In this document: piece after piece, positions 33,228 through 42,039 of the stretch
Layout: each line of letters starts with the position of its first letter
Numbering within the stretch: position 1 is the first letter of the stretch
Source: Catellatospora sp. TT07R-123
GTDB taxonomy: Bacteria; Actinomycetota; Actinomycetes; Mycobacteriales; Micromonosporaceae
DNA length: 64,000 nt
Assembly (NCBI RefSeq): GCF_018327705.1
Contig: NZ_BNEM01000001.1
Span: 2,170,001-2,234,000, forward strand
Reading direction: 5' to 3'
Program-made: the position numbers and the translations under genes
Notes under the pieces: model-generated
Seen by the model: the letters and a program-made list of their open reading frames with translations, nothing else
The model's database searches: none
Told to the model about the DNA's origin: nothing

Positions 33228-34094
33228 TCAGCGGTTGCGCGGCGGCACGGCCGTCGGGCGGCGCAGGGTGCCCCGCTGCTGGGCACCGGCCTCGGCGGCG
33301 GCCGTCGCGGCGGCGGCCTCCTCGCGCGCGGCCTGGATCTTGTCCAGGTACGCGCGGGCGGCCAGGTCCTCCTGCGACGGGGCGGCGCCGATGGCGTAGA
33401 TCAGACCGCCGATGACCAGCAGCACCAGGATGCCGATCGGCACCAGCAGGGTGCTGGCGGTGGCGCCGGGCACGGTCAGGGTGGGGTGGGTCAGCTCGAC
33501 CGACATCGCGGCCATGCCGGTGTAGTGCATGCCGCAGACGGCCACGCCCATGAGCACGGCCGCCCCGGCGATGGCCAGCGGGCGCGACAGCTTCACGGTG
33601 AAGTAGAGCGCCACGGTCGCGGCGACCACCGCGATGACCACCGACGCGACGACCAGGCCCTGGTCGTAGTGCACGACGCCGTCCATGTTCATCGCGAACA
33701 TGCCGGTGTAGTGCATCCCGGCCACGCCGACGCCGGTGAGCAGGCCGCCGATCAGGATGCGCGGGGCGCTGGTGCGGCCGAACCCGGCGATGTAGATGCC
33801 CAGGCCGACGACCACGACCGCGGTCAGCGCGCTGATCAGGGTGCGCAGCATGTCGTACCGGATCAGGGTGCCGCTGACGGTGAAGCCGAGCATGGCCATG
33901 AAGTGCATGGCCCAGATGCCGGTGCCGCCCAGCGCGAACGCGGCCAGCGACAGCCACCACCAGCGCTGGCCGTTGGTGGTGGCGGTGCGCAGCCGCGCGG
34001 TGCAGATGAGCCCGAGTACGGAGCCCATTACGGAGAGTGCATACGCGACACCCGGTGTGACCAGGCCGTAGGTGAAATGGTGTACGTCGCCCAT
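33228..34094 (-). CDS. MHYT-domain membrane sensor without output domain
   Basis: A 288-residue protein with seven membrane helices. The MHYT repeats are AMHFMAML, GMHYTGMFAM and GMHYTGMAAM; such repeats are thought to bind a metal and sense a gas. In other bacteria the domain is fused to GGDEF/EAL or kinase modules. Here only a cytoplasmic coiled-coil tail follows (LDKIQAAREEAAAATAAAEA). It may act by binding a partner, which cannot be identified. Confidence 0.88.
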   Translation of the reverse strand: MGDVHHFTYGLVTPGVAYALSVMGSVLGLICTARLRTATTNGQRWWWLSLAAFALGGTGIWAMHFMAMLGFTVSGTLIRYDMLRTLISALTAVVVVGLGIYIAGFGRTSAPRILIGGLLTGVGVAGMHYTGMFAMNMDGVVHYDQGLVVASVVIAVVAATVALYFTVKLSRPLAIAGAAVLMGVAVCGMHYTGMAAMSVELTHPTLTVPGATASTLLVPIGILVLLVIGGLIYAIGAAPSQEDLAARAYLDKIQAAREEAAAATAAAEAGAQQRGTLRRPTAVPPRNR

Positions 34095-34174
34095 GGGTCC
34101 TGGCCCTTCAAGAAGTCACGCAGAGTACCGATCATCAAGATGATGAAGGTTCACGTTCTTCCTTGGCAACTCGG

Positions 34175-36958
34175 TCAGACGACCGCGTTATAGGCAAGTA
34201 CCCCCCTATTGACCGCGTCCATCGCTGTGCGCGCGGTCTCACGCAGGGAAGATGACGCTCCGCGTGCGTCAGCAATCTGACCGAGAAGATCGATGACCTG
34301 TCTCGCCCATCGGACAAAGTCGCCCGCGGGCATGTCCCCGTCGAGGCTGTGGCCGCTGGCGAGCACCTTGGCCAGCGGCTCGCCCTTGGCCCAGCGGTAC
34401 ATCGGCCACACGAACCCCAGGTCCGGCTCCTTCGTCTGGGCCAGGCCCAGGCGCCGCTCGTCGGCGGCGAGCTGGTAGTACGTCCGCAGGCTCGCGTCCA
34501 CCGCCTCGGCGACCACGCCGCGCGGCACGGAGGCCTGCTCGTCGGAGTCGCGGCGGGCCTCGTACAGCATCACCGAGACGGCCGCGGCCAGCTCGTGCGG
34601 CTCCAGGCCCTCCCACACCTCGGTGCGCAGGCACTCGGCGACCAGCAGGTCGGCCTCGGTCCAGATCCGCGCCAGCATCCGGCCCGGCTCCGTGACCTCG
34701 CCGTCGGCGCCCAGGTAGCCGCGCTCGGCCAGCAGCTCGCAGATGCGGTCGAACGTGCGCGCCAGCGAGCCGGTGCGGTTGGCCACCTTGTCGCGCAGGC
34801 TCTCGGTGTCCTTGAACAGGCGCTGCCGGCGCTCGGCCCAGCGGGCGTGGTCCTCGCGCTCCGGGCAGGCGTGGCACGGGTGCGCCCGCATCGCCTTGCG
34901 CAGCGCGGCCAGCTCACGGTCCTCGTTGGCGCCGCTGCCGCTGCCCCGGCGGCGCACCGCGACGCCCTTGGTCAGCTCCAGATTGCGCAGCGTGGCGGCC
35001 AGGTCCCGGCGCTCGGCCGGGGCGCGGTGGTTGAAGTGGCGCGGCACCCGCACCTTGCCCAGCACGTCCACCTCGCCGGAGAACTCGCCCGCCGAGATGC
35101 GCCCGGCCCAGCGGTCCTCCGTCAGCACCACCGGGCGCGGCTCGCCGAAGCCGCCCATGCCCGGGTCCAGCACGATGGCCAGACCGGCGCGGCGGCCGCT
35201 CGGGATGCGGATCACGTCGCCGACCTTGAGCTGCTCCAGCGAGGAGACCGCGGCCGCGCGGCGCTCCTGCTGGCTGTTGCGGGTCAGCTGCTTCTCCCGC
35301 TCACCGATCTTGACGCGCAGGGCGAAGTACTCGGCGAAGTCGCCGTGCTCGCAGGCCAGCTCGGTGTCGTACACCGACAGCACCTCGTTGTTGCGCTGCA
35401 CCTGCCGGGCCAGGCCCACCACCGAATGGTCGGCCTGGAACTGCGCGAACGACGACTCCAGCAGGTCGCGGGCGCGCGCCGCGCCCACCGACCCCACCAG
35501 GTTCACCGCCATGTTGTACGACGGCCGGAAGCTCGACCGCAGCGGATACGTCCGGGTGCTGGCCAGGCCCGCCACGTGCCGCGGGTCCACGTCCGGCGAC
35601 CACACCACCACGGCGTGGCCCTCGACGTCGATGCCGCGCCGCCCGGCCCGGCCGGTGAGCTGGGTGTACTCCCCCGGCGTCAGGTCCACGTGGGCCTCGC
35701 CGTTGTACTTGACCAGCCGCTCCAGCACCACGCAGCGGGCGGGCATGTTGATGCCCAGCGCCAGGGTCTCGGTGGCGAACACCGCCTTGACCAGGCCGCG
35801 GACGAACAGCTCCTCGACGATCTCCTTGAACACCGGCAGCATGCCCGCGTGGTGGGCGGCCAGGCCCCGCTCCAGCCCGTCCAGCCAGCTCCAGTAGCCC
35901 AGCGCGCCCAGGTCCTCGGTCGGGATGTTGTGGATGCGCCGTTCGACCAGCTCGTGGATCTCCGTGCGCTCCTCCGGCGAGGTCAGCCGCAACCCGGCCT
36001 GCAGGCACTGCTGCACGGCGGCGTCGCAGCCCGCCCGGCTGAACACGAACATGATCGCGGGCAGCAGCCCCTCGTTGTCGAGCCGGTCCACGATGTCGGG
36101 GCGCGGCGGGCCGGGCGTACGGCCCCGGCGCTGGCCCCGGCCGCGGTGCGCGTCGGTCATCTCCAGCCGCCGCAGCACCTCGCGGGTGTGGCGCAGCAGC
36201 TCCGGGTGCACCTCGTGCGCCTTGGCCGCGTCGGCGTCGTGGAACAGGTCGAACATGCGCTTGCCGACCAGCATGTGCTGCCACAGCGGCACCGGCCGGT
36301 GCTCGCTCACCACGACCTCGGTCCGCCCGCGTACGGTCACCAGCCAGTCGGCGAACTCCTCGGCGTTGGACACGGTCGCCGACAGCGACACCAGCGTCAC
36401 CGAGGCGGGCAGGTGGATGATGACCTCCTCCCACACCGCGCCCCGGAACCGGTCGGCGAGGTAGTGCACCTCGTCCATGACCACGTACGACAGCCCCGCC
36501 AGCGCCCCCGAGCCGACGTAGAGCATGTTGCGCAGCACCTCGGTGGTCATCACGACCACCGGCGCGTCGCCGTTGATGGAGTTGTCGCCGGTCAGCAGGC
36601 CGACCTTCTCCGCGCCGTAGCGCTGCACCAGGTCGTGGAACTTCTGGTTCGACAGCGCCTTGATCGGCGTCGTGTAGAAGCACTTGCGCCCCTGCTGCAA
36701 CGCCAGGTGCACCGCGAACTCGCCGACGACGGTCTTGCCGGCGCCGGTGGGCGCGCAGACCAGCACGCCGCTGCCGCGCTCCAGCGCCGCGCAGGCGGTC
36801 ACCTGGAACGGGTCGAGGGCGAAGCTGAGCCCCGTGGCGAACTCGGCGACCAGCGGCGTCGGTTCGACGACCGGCGTACGGGCGGGGGGCGGACTCGCGG
36901 GTCGGGCAGGTCGGGCGGGGGACCCGGACCCGGGCCGCCGCTCGGCGCGGTGCGTCAT
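34175..36958 (-). CDS. helY: Ski2-like DEAD/DEAH helicase HelY
   Basis: A 927-residue superfamily 2 helicase. Motif I CAPTGAGKT, motif II MDEVHY (DEVH), motif III SLSATVSN, and the second RecA domain with TGRAGRRGID. Beyond about residue 550 the Ski2-type C-terminal region follows, with VLDPGMGGFGEPRPVVLTED. HelY homologues sit beside tatC, tatA and pafBC in mycobacteria and act on RNA or unfold nucleic acid; the exact role is not settled. The Pro/Arg-rich N terminus is flexible. The ATG at 36958 is divergent from the HAD gene, with 111 bases between. Confidence 0.93.
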   Translation of the reverse strand: MTHRAERRPGSGSPARPARPASPPPARTPVVEPTPLVAEFATGLSFALDPFQVTACAALERGSGVLVCAPTGAGKTVVGEFAVHLALQQGRKCFYTTPIKALSNQKFHDLVQRYGAEKVGLLTGDNSINGDAPVVVMTTEVLRNMLYVGSGALAGLSYVVMDEVHYLADRFRGAVWEEVIIHLPASVTLVSLSATVSNAEEFADWLVTVRGRTEVVVSEHRPVPLWQHMLVGKRMFDLFHDADAAKAHEVHPELLRHTREVLRRLEMTDAHRGRGQRRGRTPGPPRPDIVDRLDNEGLLPAIMFVFSRAGCDAAVQQCLQAGLRLTSPEERTEIHELVERRIHNIPTEDLGALGYWSWLDGLERGLAAHHAGMLPVFKEIVEELFVRGLVKAVFATETLALGINMPARCVVLERLVKYNGEAHVDLTPGEYTQLTGRAGRRGIDVEGHAVVVWSPDVDPRHVAGLASTRTYPLRSSFRPSYNMAVNLVGSVGAARARDLLESSFAQFQADHSVVGLARQVQRNNEVLSVYDTELACEHGDFAEYFALRVKIGEREKQLTRNSQQERRAAAVSSLEQLKVGDVIRIPSGRRAGLAIVLDPGMGGFGEPRPVVLTEDRWAGRISAGEFSGEVDVLGKVRVPRHFNHRAPAERRDLAATLRNLELTKGVAVRRRGSGSGANEDRELAALRKAMRAHPCHACPEREDHARWAERRQRLFKDTESLRDKVANRTGSLARTFDRICELLAERGYLGADGEVTEPGRMLARIWTEADLLVAECLRTEVWEGLEPHELAAAVSVMLYEARRDSDEQASVPRGVVAEAVDASLRTYYQLAADERRLGLAQTKEPDLGFVWPMYRWAKGEPLAKVLASGHSLDGDMPAGDFVRWARQVIDLLGQIADARGASSSLRETARTAMDAVNRGVLAYNAVV

Positions 36959-37069
36959 ACCGCAAAGGCTACCGACTTGTTCAAGAGAGTTGTTCGCTCG
37001 ACTTCCCCGGCGGGCCGGACACGCACCCGGCGGGGCGGCCCGGTCGCACCTGGTCGGTATCCTGCGGGG

Positions 37070-37828
37070 GTGTCCGACACCGCACCGCCGCCCGCCGCCC
37101 GCGAGGACCGGATCGACGGCCAGCGTCGCCTCGACGCGGTGCTGTTCGACTTCCACGGGACCCTCGCGATGACCGTCGATCCCGTCGCCTGGGTGACCGC
37201 CGCCGCGGCCGCCTGCGGGACCGCCCTGGACCGGGGCCGCGCCACCGTGCTCGCCGACCGGATCGCCACCGCGGGCGGGCTGCCCGGCGTGGCCAAGCCG
37301 GGGCGGGTGCCCCCGCAGCTGGCCGAGGCCTGGGCCGACCGCGACCTGTACGAGCACGCCCACCGCGAGGCGTTCACCGGCCTGGCCGCCACCGTAGTCA
37401 CGGACATCCCGGGGCTGGCCGAGGCGGTCTACGAGCGGATCCTGGGGCCCGAGGGCTGGCAGCCCTACCCCGACGCGCGGCCCACCATGGCGGCGCTGCG
37501 CGCGGCCGGGGTGAAGGTGGGCGTGGTCAGCAACATCGGCTTCGACATCCGGCCGCTGCTGGACGCCTGGGAGCTGACCGGACTGTGTGACGCGATCGTG
37601 CTGTCGTACGAGGTGGGGTGTATCAAACCGGATCAGAAGATCTTCCTGCGCGCCTGCGGGATGCTCGCGGTCGACCCGGAACGCACCCTCATGATCGGCG
37701 ACACTCCCGCCGACGCGGGCGCGGTGGCGATCGGCTGCTCGGCCCTGATCGTGCCCGCCGCCTCCCCCGGCCGCCCCAACGGCCTGCACCGCGCCCTCTC
37801 CCTGGCCGTCGCGCCCCTGCCCGGCTGA
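37070..37828 (+). CDS. HAD-superfamily hydrolase
   Basis: A 252-residue HAD protein with a helical cap. Motif I is LFDFHGTLAM: the nucleophile is D27, but the second Asp of DxD is His29. Motif II is VVSNIGF, motif III around CIKPDQKIF, and motif IV MIGDTPADAGAV. The missing second Asp normally supplies the general acid/base in phosphatases, so a simple phosphatase role is uncertain; dehalogenase or phosphonatase-type chemistry also lacks it. GTG start. Confidence 0.82.
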   Translation: MSDTAPPPAAREDRIDGQRRLDAVLFDFHGTLAMTVDPVAWVTAAAAACGTALDRGRATVLADRIATAGGLPGVAKPGRVPPQLAEAWADRDLYEHAHREAFTGLAATVVTDIPGLAEAVYERILGPEGWQPYPDARPTMAALRAAGVKVGVVSNIGFDIRPLLDAWELTGLCDAIVLSYEVGCIKPDQKIFLRACGMLAVDPERTLMIGDTPADAGAVAIGCSALIVPAASPGRPNGLHRALSLAVAPLPG

Positions 37829-38220
37829 CCCTGCCCCCACCCGCCGACGCCGCAGAACCCCGCCCACGCCCCGGCCCCACCGGCGCTCACCGGCCCACGC
37901 CGACCCCGCCGACCCCGCCGACCCCGCTGGCCCGTTTTAATCGACGCTGGCCTATCTAGAGGACGAATCGGCGAAAACCGTCTTCTAGATAGGCCAGCGT
38001 CGATGCTAGGCGCTCCGGGACGACGCACTCCTTGCCCCACATGCACAGCCGCAATCCCCAGAACACCGGACAAACAGCAGCGAACCAGCACCCCCGCCCG
38101 TTACGCTCGGGATCAACTAGGTCAACTTCCCGGCCCGCGACGCCGCCGTGCTCGCGACCGGCCACGATCCCAGCGAGCGGCGCGCCACCCGGTCCGCGAC
38201 CGCCGGGCCAGGAGGCCTCG
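37829..38220. other. Intergenic region before the P450 gene
   Basis: 392 bases. The first hundred are C-rich with a 9-base unit (GCCGACCCC) repeated three times at 37899-37925. A 65-base stem-loop follows at 37940-38004. The last 200 bases hold the P450 leader, ending in AGGAGG before its ATG; I cannot place a promoter there. Confidence 0.5.
37940..38004. repeat. Dispersed stem-loop element, singleton type D
   Basis: Arms of 25 bases (37940-37964 and 37980-38004, one mismatch that still pairs as G-U in one strand; core TCGACGCTGGCCTATCTAGA) around a 15-base loop. It lies between two genes on the same strand and follows the HAD gene by about 110 bases. It is less GC-rich than its surroundings. 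Confidence 0.8.
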
Positions 38221-39450
38221 ATGACCGAGCCCAGCATCTACGACAGCATCATCGACTTCGCCCACCGGGCCGACCCGTACCCGCTGTACCGGCAGCTGCG
38301 CGAGCAGCCCGTGCGCCGGGAGGCCGACGGCAGGTTCGTGGTCAGCACCTACCGCGAGATCGAGGCGCTGCTGCACGATCCGCGGATCAGCTCCGACCCG
38401 GCGAACCTGCTGCCCGAGTACGCCGACCAGGCCCCGCCGACCGGGGCCCCCGGCAGCATCGGCGCCAGCTTCATCCGGATGGACCCCCCGGCGCACGACC
38501 GGATCCGGCGTGTCGTCAACCGCCAGTTCGGGCCGCCGCACCGCCCGACCCGCGTCGCCGACATGGAACCGCACCTGGACTCGATCGTCACCCGCCTGGT
38601 CGACGGCTTCGCCGGGCGGCACCAGGCCGACATCGTCGACGACCTGGCCTACCCGTTCCCGGTCGCGGTCATCTGCGACCTGCTCGGCGTGCCCGCCGAG
38701 GACGAGCCGCGCTTCAGCGCCTGGGTGGAGCCGATCGTCGACTCGATCGCCCAGCTCACCCCGGACCGGGTGGAGAAGCGCAACGAGGCCATGCGCGAGC
38801 TCGGCATGTACCTGTTCGGCCTGGCCCAGCAGCGGCGGCAGAACCCCGGCCCGGACATGCTGTCGGGCCTCGTCACCGACGACGGCCCCGACGGCCGCCT
38901 CGACGGCCCGGAGCTGATGGCGACGCTGGTGCTGCTGCTCATCGCCGGGCACGAGACCACCGTCAACCTGATCGCCAACGGCACGCTGACCCTGCTGCGG
39001 CACCCGCAGTGGCTGGAGCGGCTGCGGCACGAGCCCGAGCTGAGCATCCGCCTGGTCGAGGAGGTGCTGCGCTACGAGCCGTCGGTGCACTTCGTACCGA
39101 GCCGCACCAGCGTGGCCGACATCGAGCTGGCCGGGGTGACCGTCACCCGCGGCGCGCCGATCACGCTGGTGCTGGCCGCGGGCAACCGCGACCCCGAGTA
39201 CGTCCGCGACCCCGACACCTTCGACCCCGACCGGCGCGACAACCGGCACCTGGCCTTCGGCAGCGGCGTCCACTACTGCTTCGGCGCCCCGCTGGCGCGG
39301 CTGGAGGCGCAGCTCGCGCTGACCCAGATCGCGCAGCGGCTGGCCAACCTGCGGCTGGTGGAGGACCCGCCGCCGTATCGGCCGAGCCCGGTGCTGCGCG
39401 GCCCGATCCACCTGCCGGTGAGCTACGACGAGGTCAAGCCAGCAGGGTGA
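38221..39450 (+). CDS. Cytochrome P450
   Basis: A 409-residue soluble bacterial P450. I-helix oxygen-binding motif AGHETT, K-helix ExxR in EEVLRYEPS, and the haem-binding loop FGSGVHYCFGAPLAR with the Cys ligand. The layout resembles the CYP105/CYP107-type group of actinobacteria; that is a family-level guess. No ferredoxin or reductase is adjacent; the nearest small ferredoxin is 18.5 kb away at 58000. AGGAGG precedes the ATG. The 3' end overlaps the converging lipid-kinase gene by 17 bases. Confidence 0.94.
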   Translation: MTEPSIYDSIIDFAHRADPYPLYRQLREQPVRREADGRFVVSTYREIEALLHDPRISSDPANLLPEYADQAPPTGAPGSIGASFIRMDPPAHDRIRRVVNRQFGPPHRPTRVADMEPHLDSIVTRLVDGFAGRHQADIVDDLAYPFPVAVICDLLGVPAEDEPRFSAWVEPIVDSIAQLTPDRVEKRNEAMRELGMYLFGLAQQRRQNPGPDMLSGLVTDDGPDGRLDGPELMATLVLLLIAGHETTVNLIANGTLTLLRHPQWLERLRHEPELSIRLVEEVLRYEPSVHFVPSRTSVADIELAGVTVTRGAPITLVLAAGNRDPEYVRDPDTFDPDRRDNRHLAFGSGVHYCFGAPLARLEAQLALTQIAQRLANLRLVEDPPPYRPSPVLRGPIHLPVSYDEVKPAG

Positions 39451-40330
39451 CCGCGCCGGGCACCGCCTCGATGGTGACCGGCAGCGGGCAGATCCGCTCC
39501 CCGTCGGCGTAGCAGACGATGTCGTCGGTGGCCAGGGTGATGCTCCGGGCCCGCAGCGAGCGCACCTTCGGGTGGGTGATGTGGGTGCCGGAGTAGACCC
39601 GCGGCTTGATCCGCACCAGCGTGGCCCGCGACACCGGCTCGGCCCAGACCATGTCCAGCAGCCCGTCGGTGGGGTCGGCGTCGGGGCAGATGCGCATGCC
39701 GCCGCCGTAGCGCGAGGTGTTGCCGACCGCGAGCAGCACCGCGTCGAGCTCGCGGGACTCGCCGTCCACCGTGACGGTGTAGCGGCGGGCGCGCAGGCGG
39801 GCCAGCTCCAGCAGCACGGCGATGTCGTACCGGATGGGGCCGCGCGGCCAGCGCATCCGGTTGCCGCGCTCGTTGACGATCGCGTCGAACCCGGCCGCGA
39901 GCACCGCGCCGAACCAGCGGGTCTGCCCGTCCGGGGTGGTGAGCCGGGCCAGGTCCAGGGACCGGGTGCGGCCGTCGCGCAGCGCCGCGGCGACCGCGTC
40001 GGCGGCGGCGAACAGGTCGACGGGCAGGCCCGCGCTGGTGGCGAAGTCGTTGCCGGTCCCGGCCGGGATCACGCCCAGCGGCACCCCGGTGCCGGCCACC
40101 GCCTGCTGGGCCAGGTGCACGGTGCCGTCGCCGCCGATCGCGACCAGCGCGCCGGCCCCTTCGGCCACCGCCTGGCGGCATGCCGCCTCGGCCTCGGCGG
40201 CGCTGCCCGCCTCCAGCACCCGCACCGGGCGCCCGGCCGCGGCCAGGCGCTCCAGCACCGAAGGCAGCGAACCCCGGTGCCGGCCTTTGCCGGCACCGGG
40301 GTTGCGCAGTACCACTACCTCGTCGGCCAT
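39434..40330 (-). CDS. Diacylglycerol/sphingosine kinase-like lipid kinase
   Basis: A 298-residue protein of the DAGK catalytic-domain superfamily. The nucleotide-binding GGDGT is in LVAIGGDGTVHLAQQ, then VPLGVIPAGTGNDFATS. These are the hallmarks of the DgkB/YegS group. It would phosphorylate diacylglycerol or another lipid alcohol at the membrane face. The ATG at 40330 is preferred because GAGGAG lies nine bases upstream; a GTG two codons earlier is possible. It converges with the P450 and follows tatC by 40 bases on the same strand. Confidence 0.9.
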   Translation of the reverse strand: MADEVVVLRNPGAGKGRHRGSLPSVLERLAAAGRPVRVLEAGSAAEAEAACRQAVAEGAGALVAIGGDGTVHLAQQAVAGTGVPLGVIPAGTGNDFATSAGLPVDLFAAADAVAAALRDGRTRSLDLARLTTPDGQTRWFGAVLAAGFDAIVNERGNRMRWPRGPIRYDIAVLLELARLRARRYTVTVDGESRELDAVLLAVGNTSRYGGGMRICPDADPTDGLLDMVWAEPVSRATLVRIKPRVYSGTHITHPKVRSLRARSITLATDDIVCYADGERICPLPVTIEAVPGAVTLLA

Positions 40331-40370
40331 CCCCACCAGCTCCTCACGGTCGCGGCGGGGGGTGGACCGG

Positions 40371-41306
40371 TCAGGTCATGTCGTCGTAGCGACGCTCCAG
40401 CGACTCCGCAGAGGTCACCGGCGCGACGGCCTCGACCCGCTCGCCGGGGGTGATGCTATCGGTGTCGTAGTCGTCCAGTGAAGACGTCTCGTCGTCGTCG
40501 ACGTCCAGGTACTTGGCCCGGCCGCGCTGACGCCGCTTGTCGTTGAGCATCGAGATGCCCACGACGATGAAGTACAGGATCGCCATGGCGCCGGCCAGCG
40601 CGGTCATGCCGAACGGGTCGGGCGTCGGGGTGACGACCGCGGCGAACAGGAACATCAGGAAGATCGCCACGCGCCACCAGCCGAGCATCCGCTTGCCGGT
40701 GAGCACGCCCGCGACGTTGAGCATCAGCAGCACGAGCGGGAACTCGAACCCGAACCCGAACAGCATCATGACGCCGGTGACGAACTCGAAGTAGCCCGTC
40801 AGGTCGACGTTGATCTGGTATTCCGGGGACATGCCGAGGAAGAACACCAGCGTCTTGCTGACGACGAAGAACGCCAGGAAGGCGCCCGCGGCGAACAGCG
40901 GCACGGCGATCGCCGTGAACATGTAGGTGTACTTGCGCTCGTGCCGGTGCAGGCCCGGGGCCACGAAGGCCCACAGCTGGTACAGCCAGATCGGCGCCGC
41001 GATGATCAGGCCCGCGTACAGCCCGATCTTGAGCTGGAGCAGGAACGGATCCACGGGCGACGTCGAGTTGAACTGGCACAGCTGCCCCGGACCGAGCTGG
41101 TGCAGCTTGAAGTCGCAGTAGGGCGAGTTGATGAAATTCTGGATCGGCTCGGCGAAGTAGATGCCGACCGCCAGACCCACGACGATGCCCAGACAGGCTT
41201 TGAACAGCCGGTTGCGCAGCTCGCGGATGTGCTCGATGAGAGTCATCGAGCCGTCCGCAGCGCGTTCGCGCTGGGACGGCCCGCGACGTGCCAGGGGGTT
41301 CTTCAC
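40371..41306 (-). CDS. tatC: Twin-arginine translocase subunit TatC
   Basis: A 311-residue membrane protein with six helices. The family start is clear (MTLIEHIRELRNRLFKA), as is the later block FGFGFEFPLVLLMLNVAGV. TatC recognises twin-arginine signal peptides and forms the core of the Sec-independent exporter of folded proteins. The extra acidic C-terminal tail (DVDDDETSSLDDYD) is normal for actinobacteria. It follows tatA by 23 bases and both lie downstream of pafBC, the usual actinobacterial order. Confidence 0.97.
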   Translation of the reverse strand: MKNPLARRGPSQRERAADGSMTLIEHIRELRNRLFKACLGIVVGLAVGIYFAEPIQNFINSPYCDFKLHQLGPGQLCQFNSTSPVDPFLLQLKIGLYAGLIIAAPIWLYQLWAFVAPGLHRHERKYTYMFTAIAVPLFAAGAFLAFFVVSKTLVFFLGMSPEYQINVDLTGYFEFVTGVMMLFGFGFEFPLVLLMLNVAGVLTGKRMLGWWRVAIFLMFLFAAVVTPTPDPFGMTALAGAMAILYFIVVGISMLNDKRRQRGRAKYLDVDDDETSSLDDYDTDSITPGERVEAVAPVTSAESLERRYDDMT

Positions 41307-41329
41307 GTCTTCCGCCCGGGGGTGGGGTT

Positions 41330-41605
41330 TCAGCTCTGCCGCTGGACCGGATCCACGATCGGCGCCGCGGAGGGCTTGCCGTCCGCGATCGGCTGCTGCG
41401 AGGTGACCTGGGCGTCGGCCTTGTCAGCTGTCGCGGCCTGGCCTTCCTTGCCTTCCTCGGTCAGCGCCTTGGTCTCGGCCTTGAGGATGCGCATCGAGCG
41501 GCCGAGCGAACGGGCCGCGTCGGGCAGCTTCTTGGAACCGAACAGAAGGACCAGGACTGCCACCACGAGGAGGATGTGCCAACCCTTGAGCGCGCCGCTG
41601 AACAT
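41330..41605 (-). CDS. tatA: Twin-arginine translocase subunit TatA
   Basis: A 91-residue protein: one membrane helix ([15 protein letters not shown]), the conserved [18 protein letters not shown] amphipathic helix, and a Lys/Glu/Gln-rich tail. TatA oligomers form the protein-conducting part of the Tat system. ATG start. It is the first gene of the tatA-tatC unit. A 153-base gap separates it from the coiled-coil protein upstream. Confidence 0.96.
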   Translation of the reverse strand: MFSGALKGWHILLVVAVLVLLFGSKKLPDAARSLGRSMRILKAETKALTEEGKEGQAATADKADAQVTSQQPIADGKPSAAPIVDPVQRQS

Positions 41606-41758
41606 GGGTACTCCAAAAGTAAGTCGGGGTGATCCGGACCAATGGTACTCGGGCCGGAGCGACCAGCCTGCCCATGAAGTGTCGAGCACCACTCTCACCA
41701 GCGTCAACGCGGGACGGCTGGTGCTGCATGTTTCTGCAGTGACACCCGGGCGCCCGGC

Positions 41759-42016
41759 TCAGCGGCCGAATTCGCCCTTCCTCGCCTTGATCAGGGTCAG
41801 CCGCTCCTGCGCCAGCTCGGCGCGGATGCGCAGCGAGTCGGCGTGCGCGGCCAGTCCCTGGGCGACCTCGCCCAGCTGCTGGGCACGCAGGGCGACCGCC
41901 TGCACCTCGGCCTGGGCCTCCTTGAGCCCGGCCAGCCGCCACAGCAGCACCCGCACCACCAGGGCCAGCCCCAGCAGGCTCAGCAGCACCACAGCCACCA
42001 CGATCCACGCCACCAC
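41759..42016 (-). CDS. Hypothetical membrane-anchored coiled-coil protein
   Basis: 85 residues: one N-terminal membrane helix at 3-27 (VAWIVVAVVLLSLLGLALVV), then a helix with coiled-coil character (LKEAQAEVQAVALRAQQLGE). It lies between pafC and tatA, 23 bases after the pafC stop, so it is probably co-transcribed. No known family. The topology would leave the coiled coil in the cytoplasm. Confidence 0.65.
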   Translation of the reverse strand: MVAWIVVAVVLLSLLGLALVVRVLLWRLAGLKEAQAEVQAVALRAQQLGEVAQGLAAHADSLRIRAELAQERLTLIKARKGEFGR

Positions 42017-42039
42017 GGCAGCAGCCTATCGCCAAACGC

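Noticed and set aside
37899..37925. Three tandem copies of GCCGACCCC as a possible regulatory array
   Set aside because: Short and low in complexity in a C-rich spacer. Slippage explains it.
38221..39450. The P450 as part of a secondary-metabolite cluster
   Set aside because: No polyketide synthase, NRPS, terpene or tailoring gene is near. Its neighbours are a HAD hydrolase and housekeeping genes.
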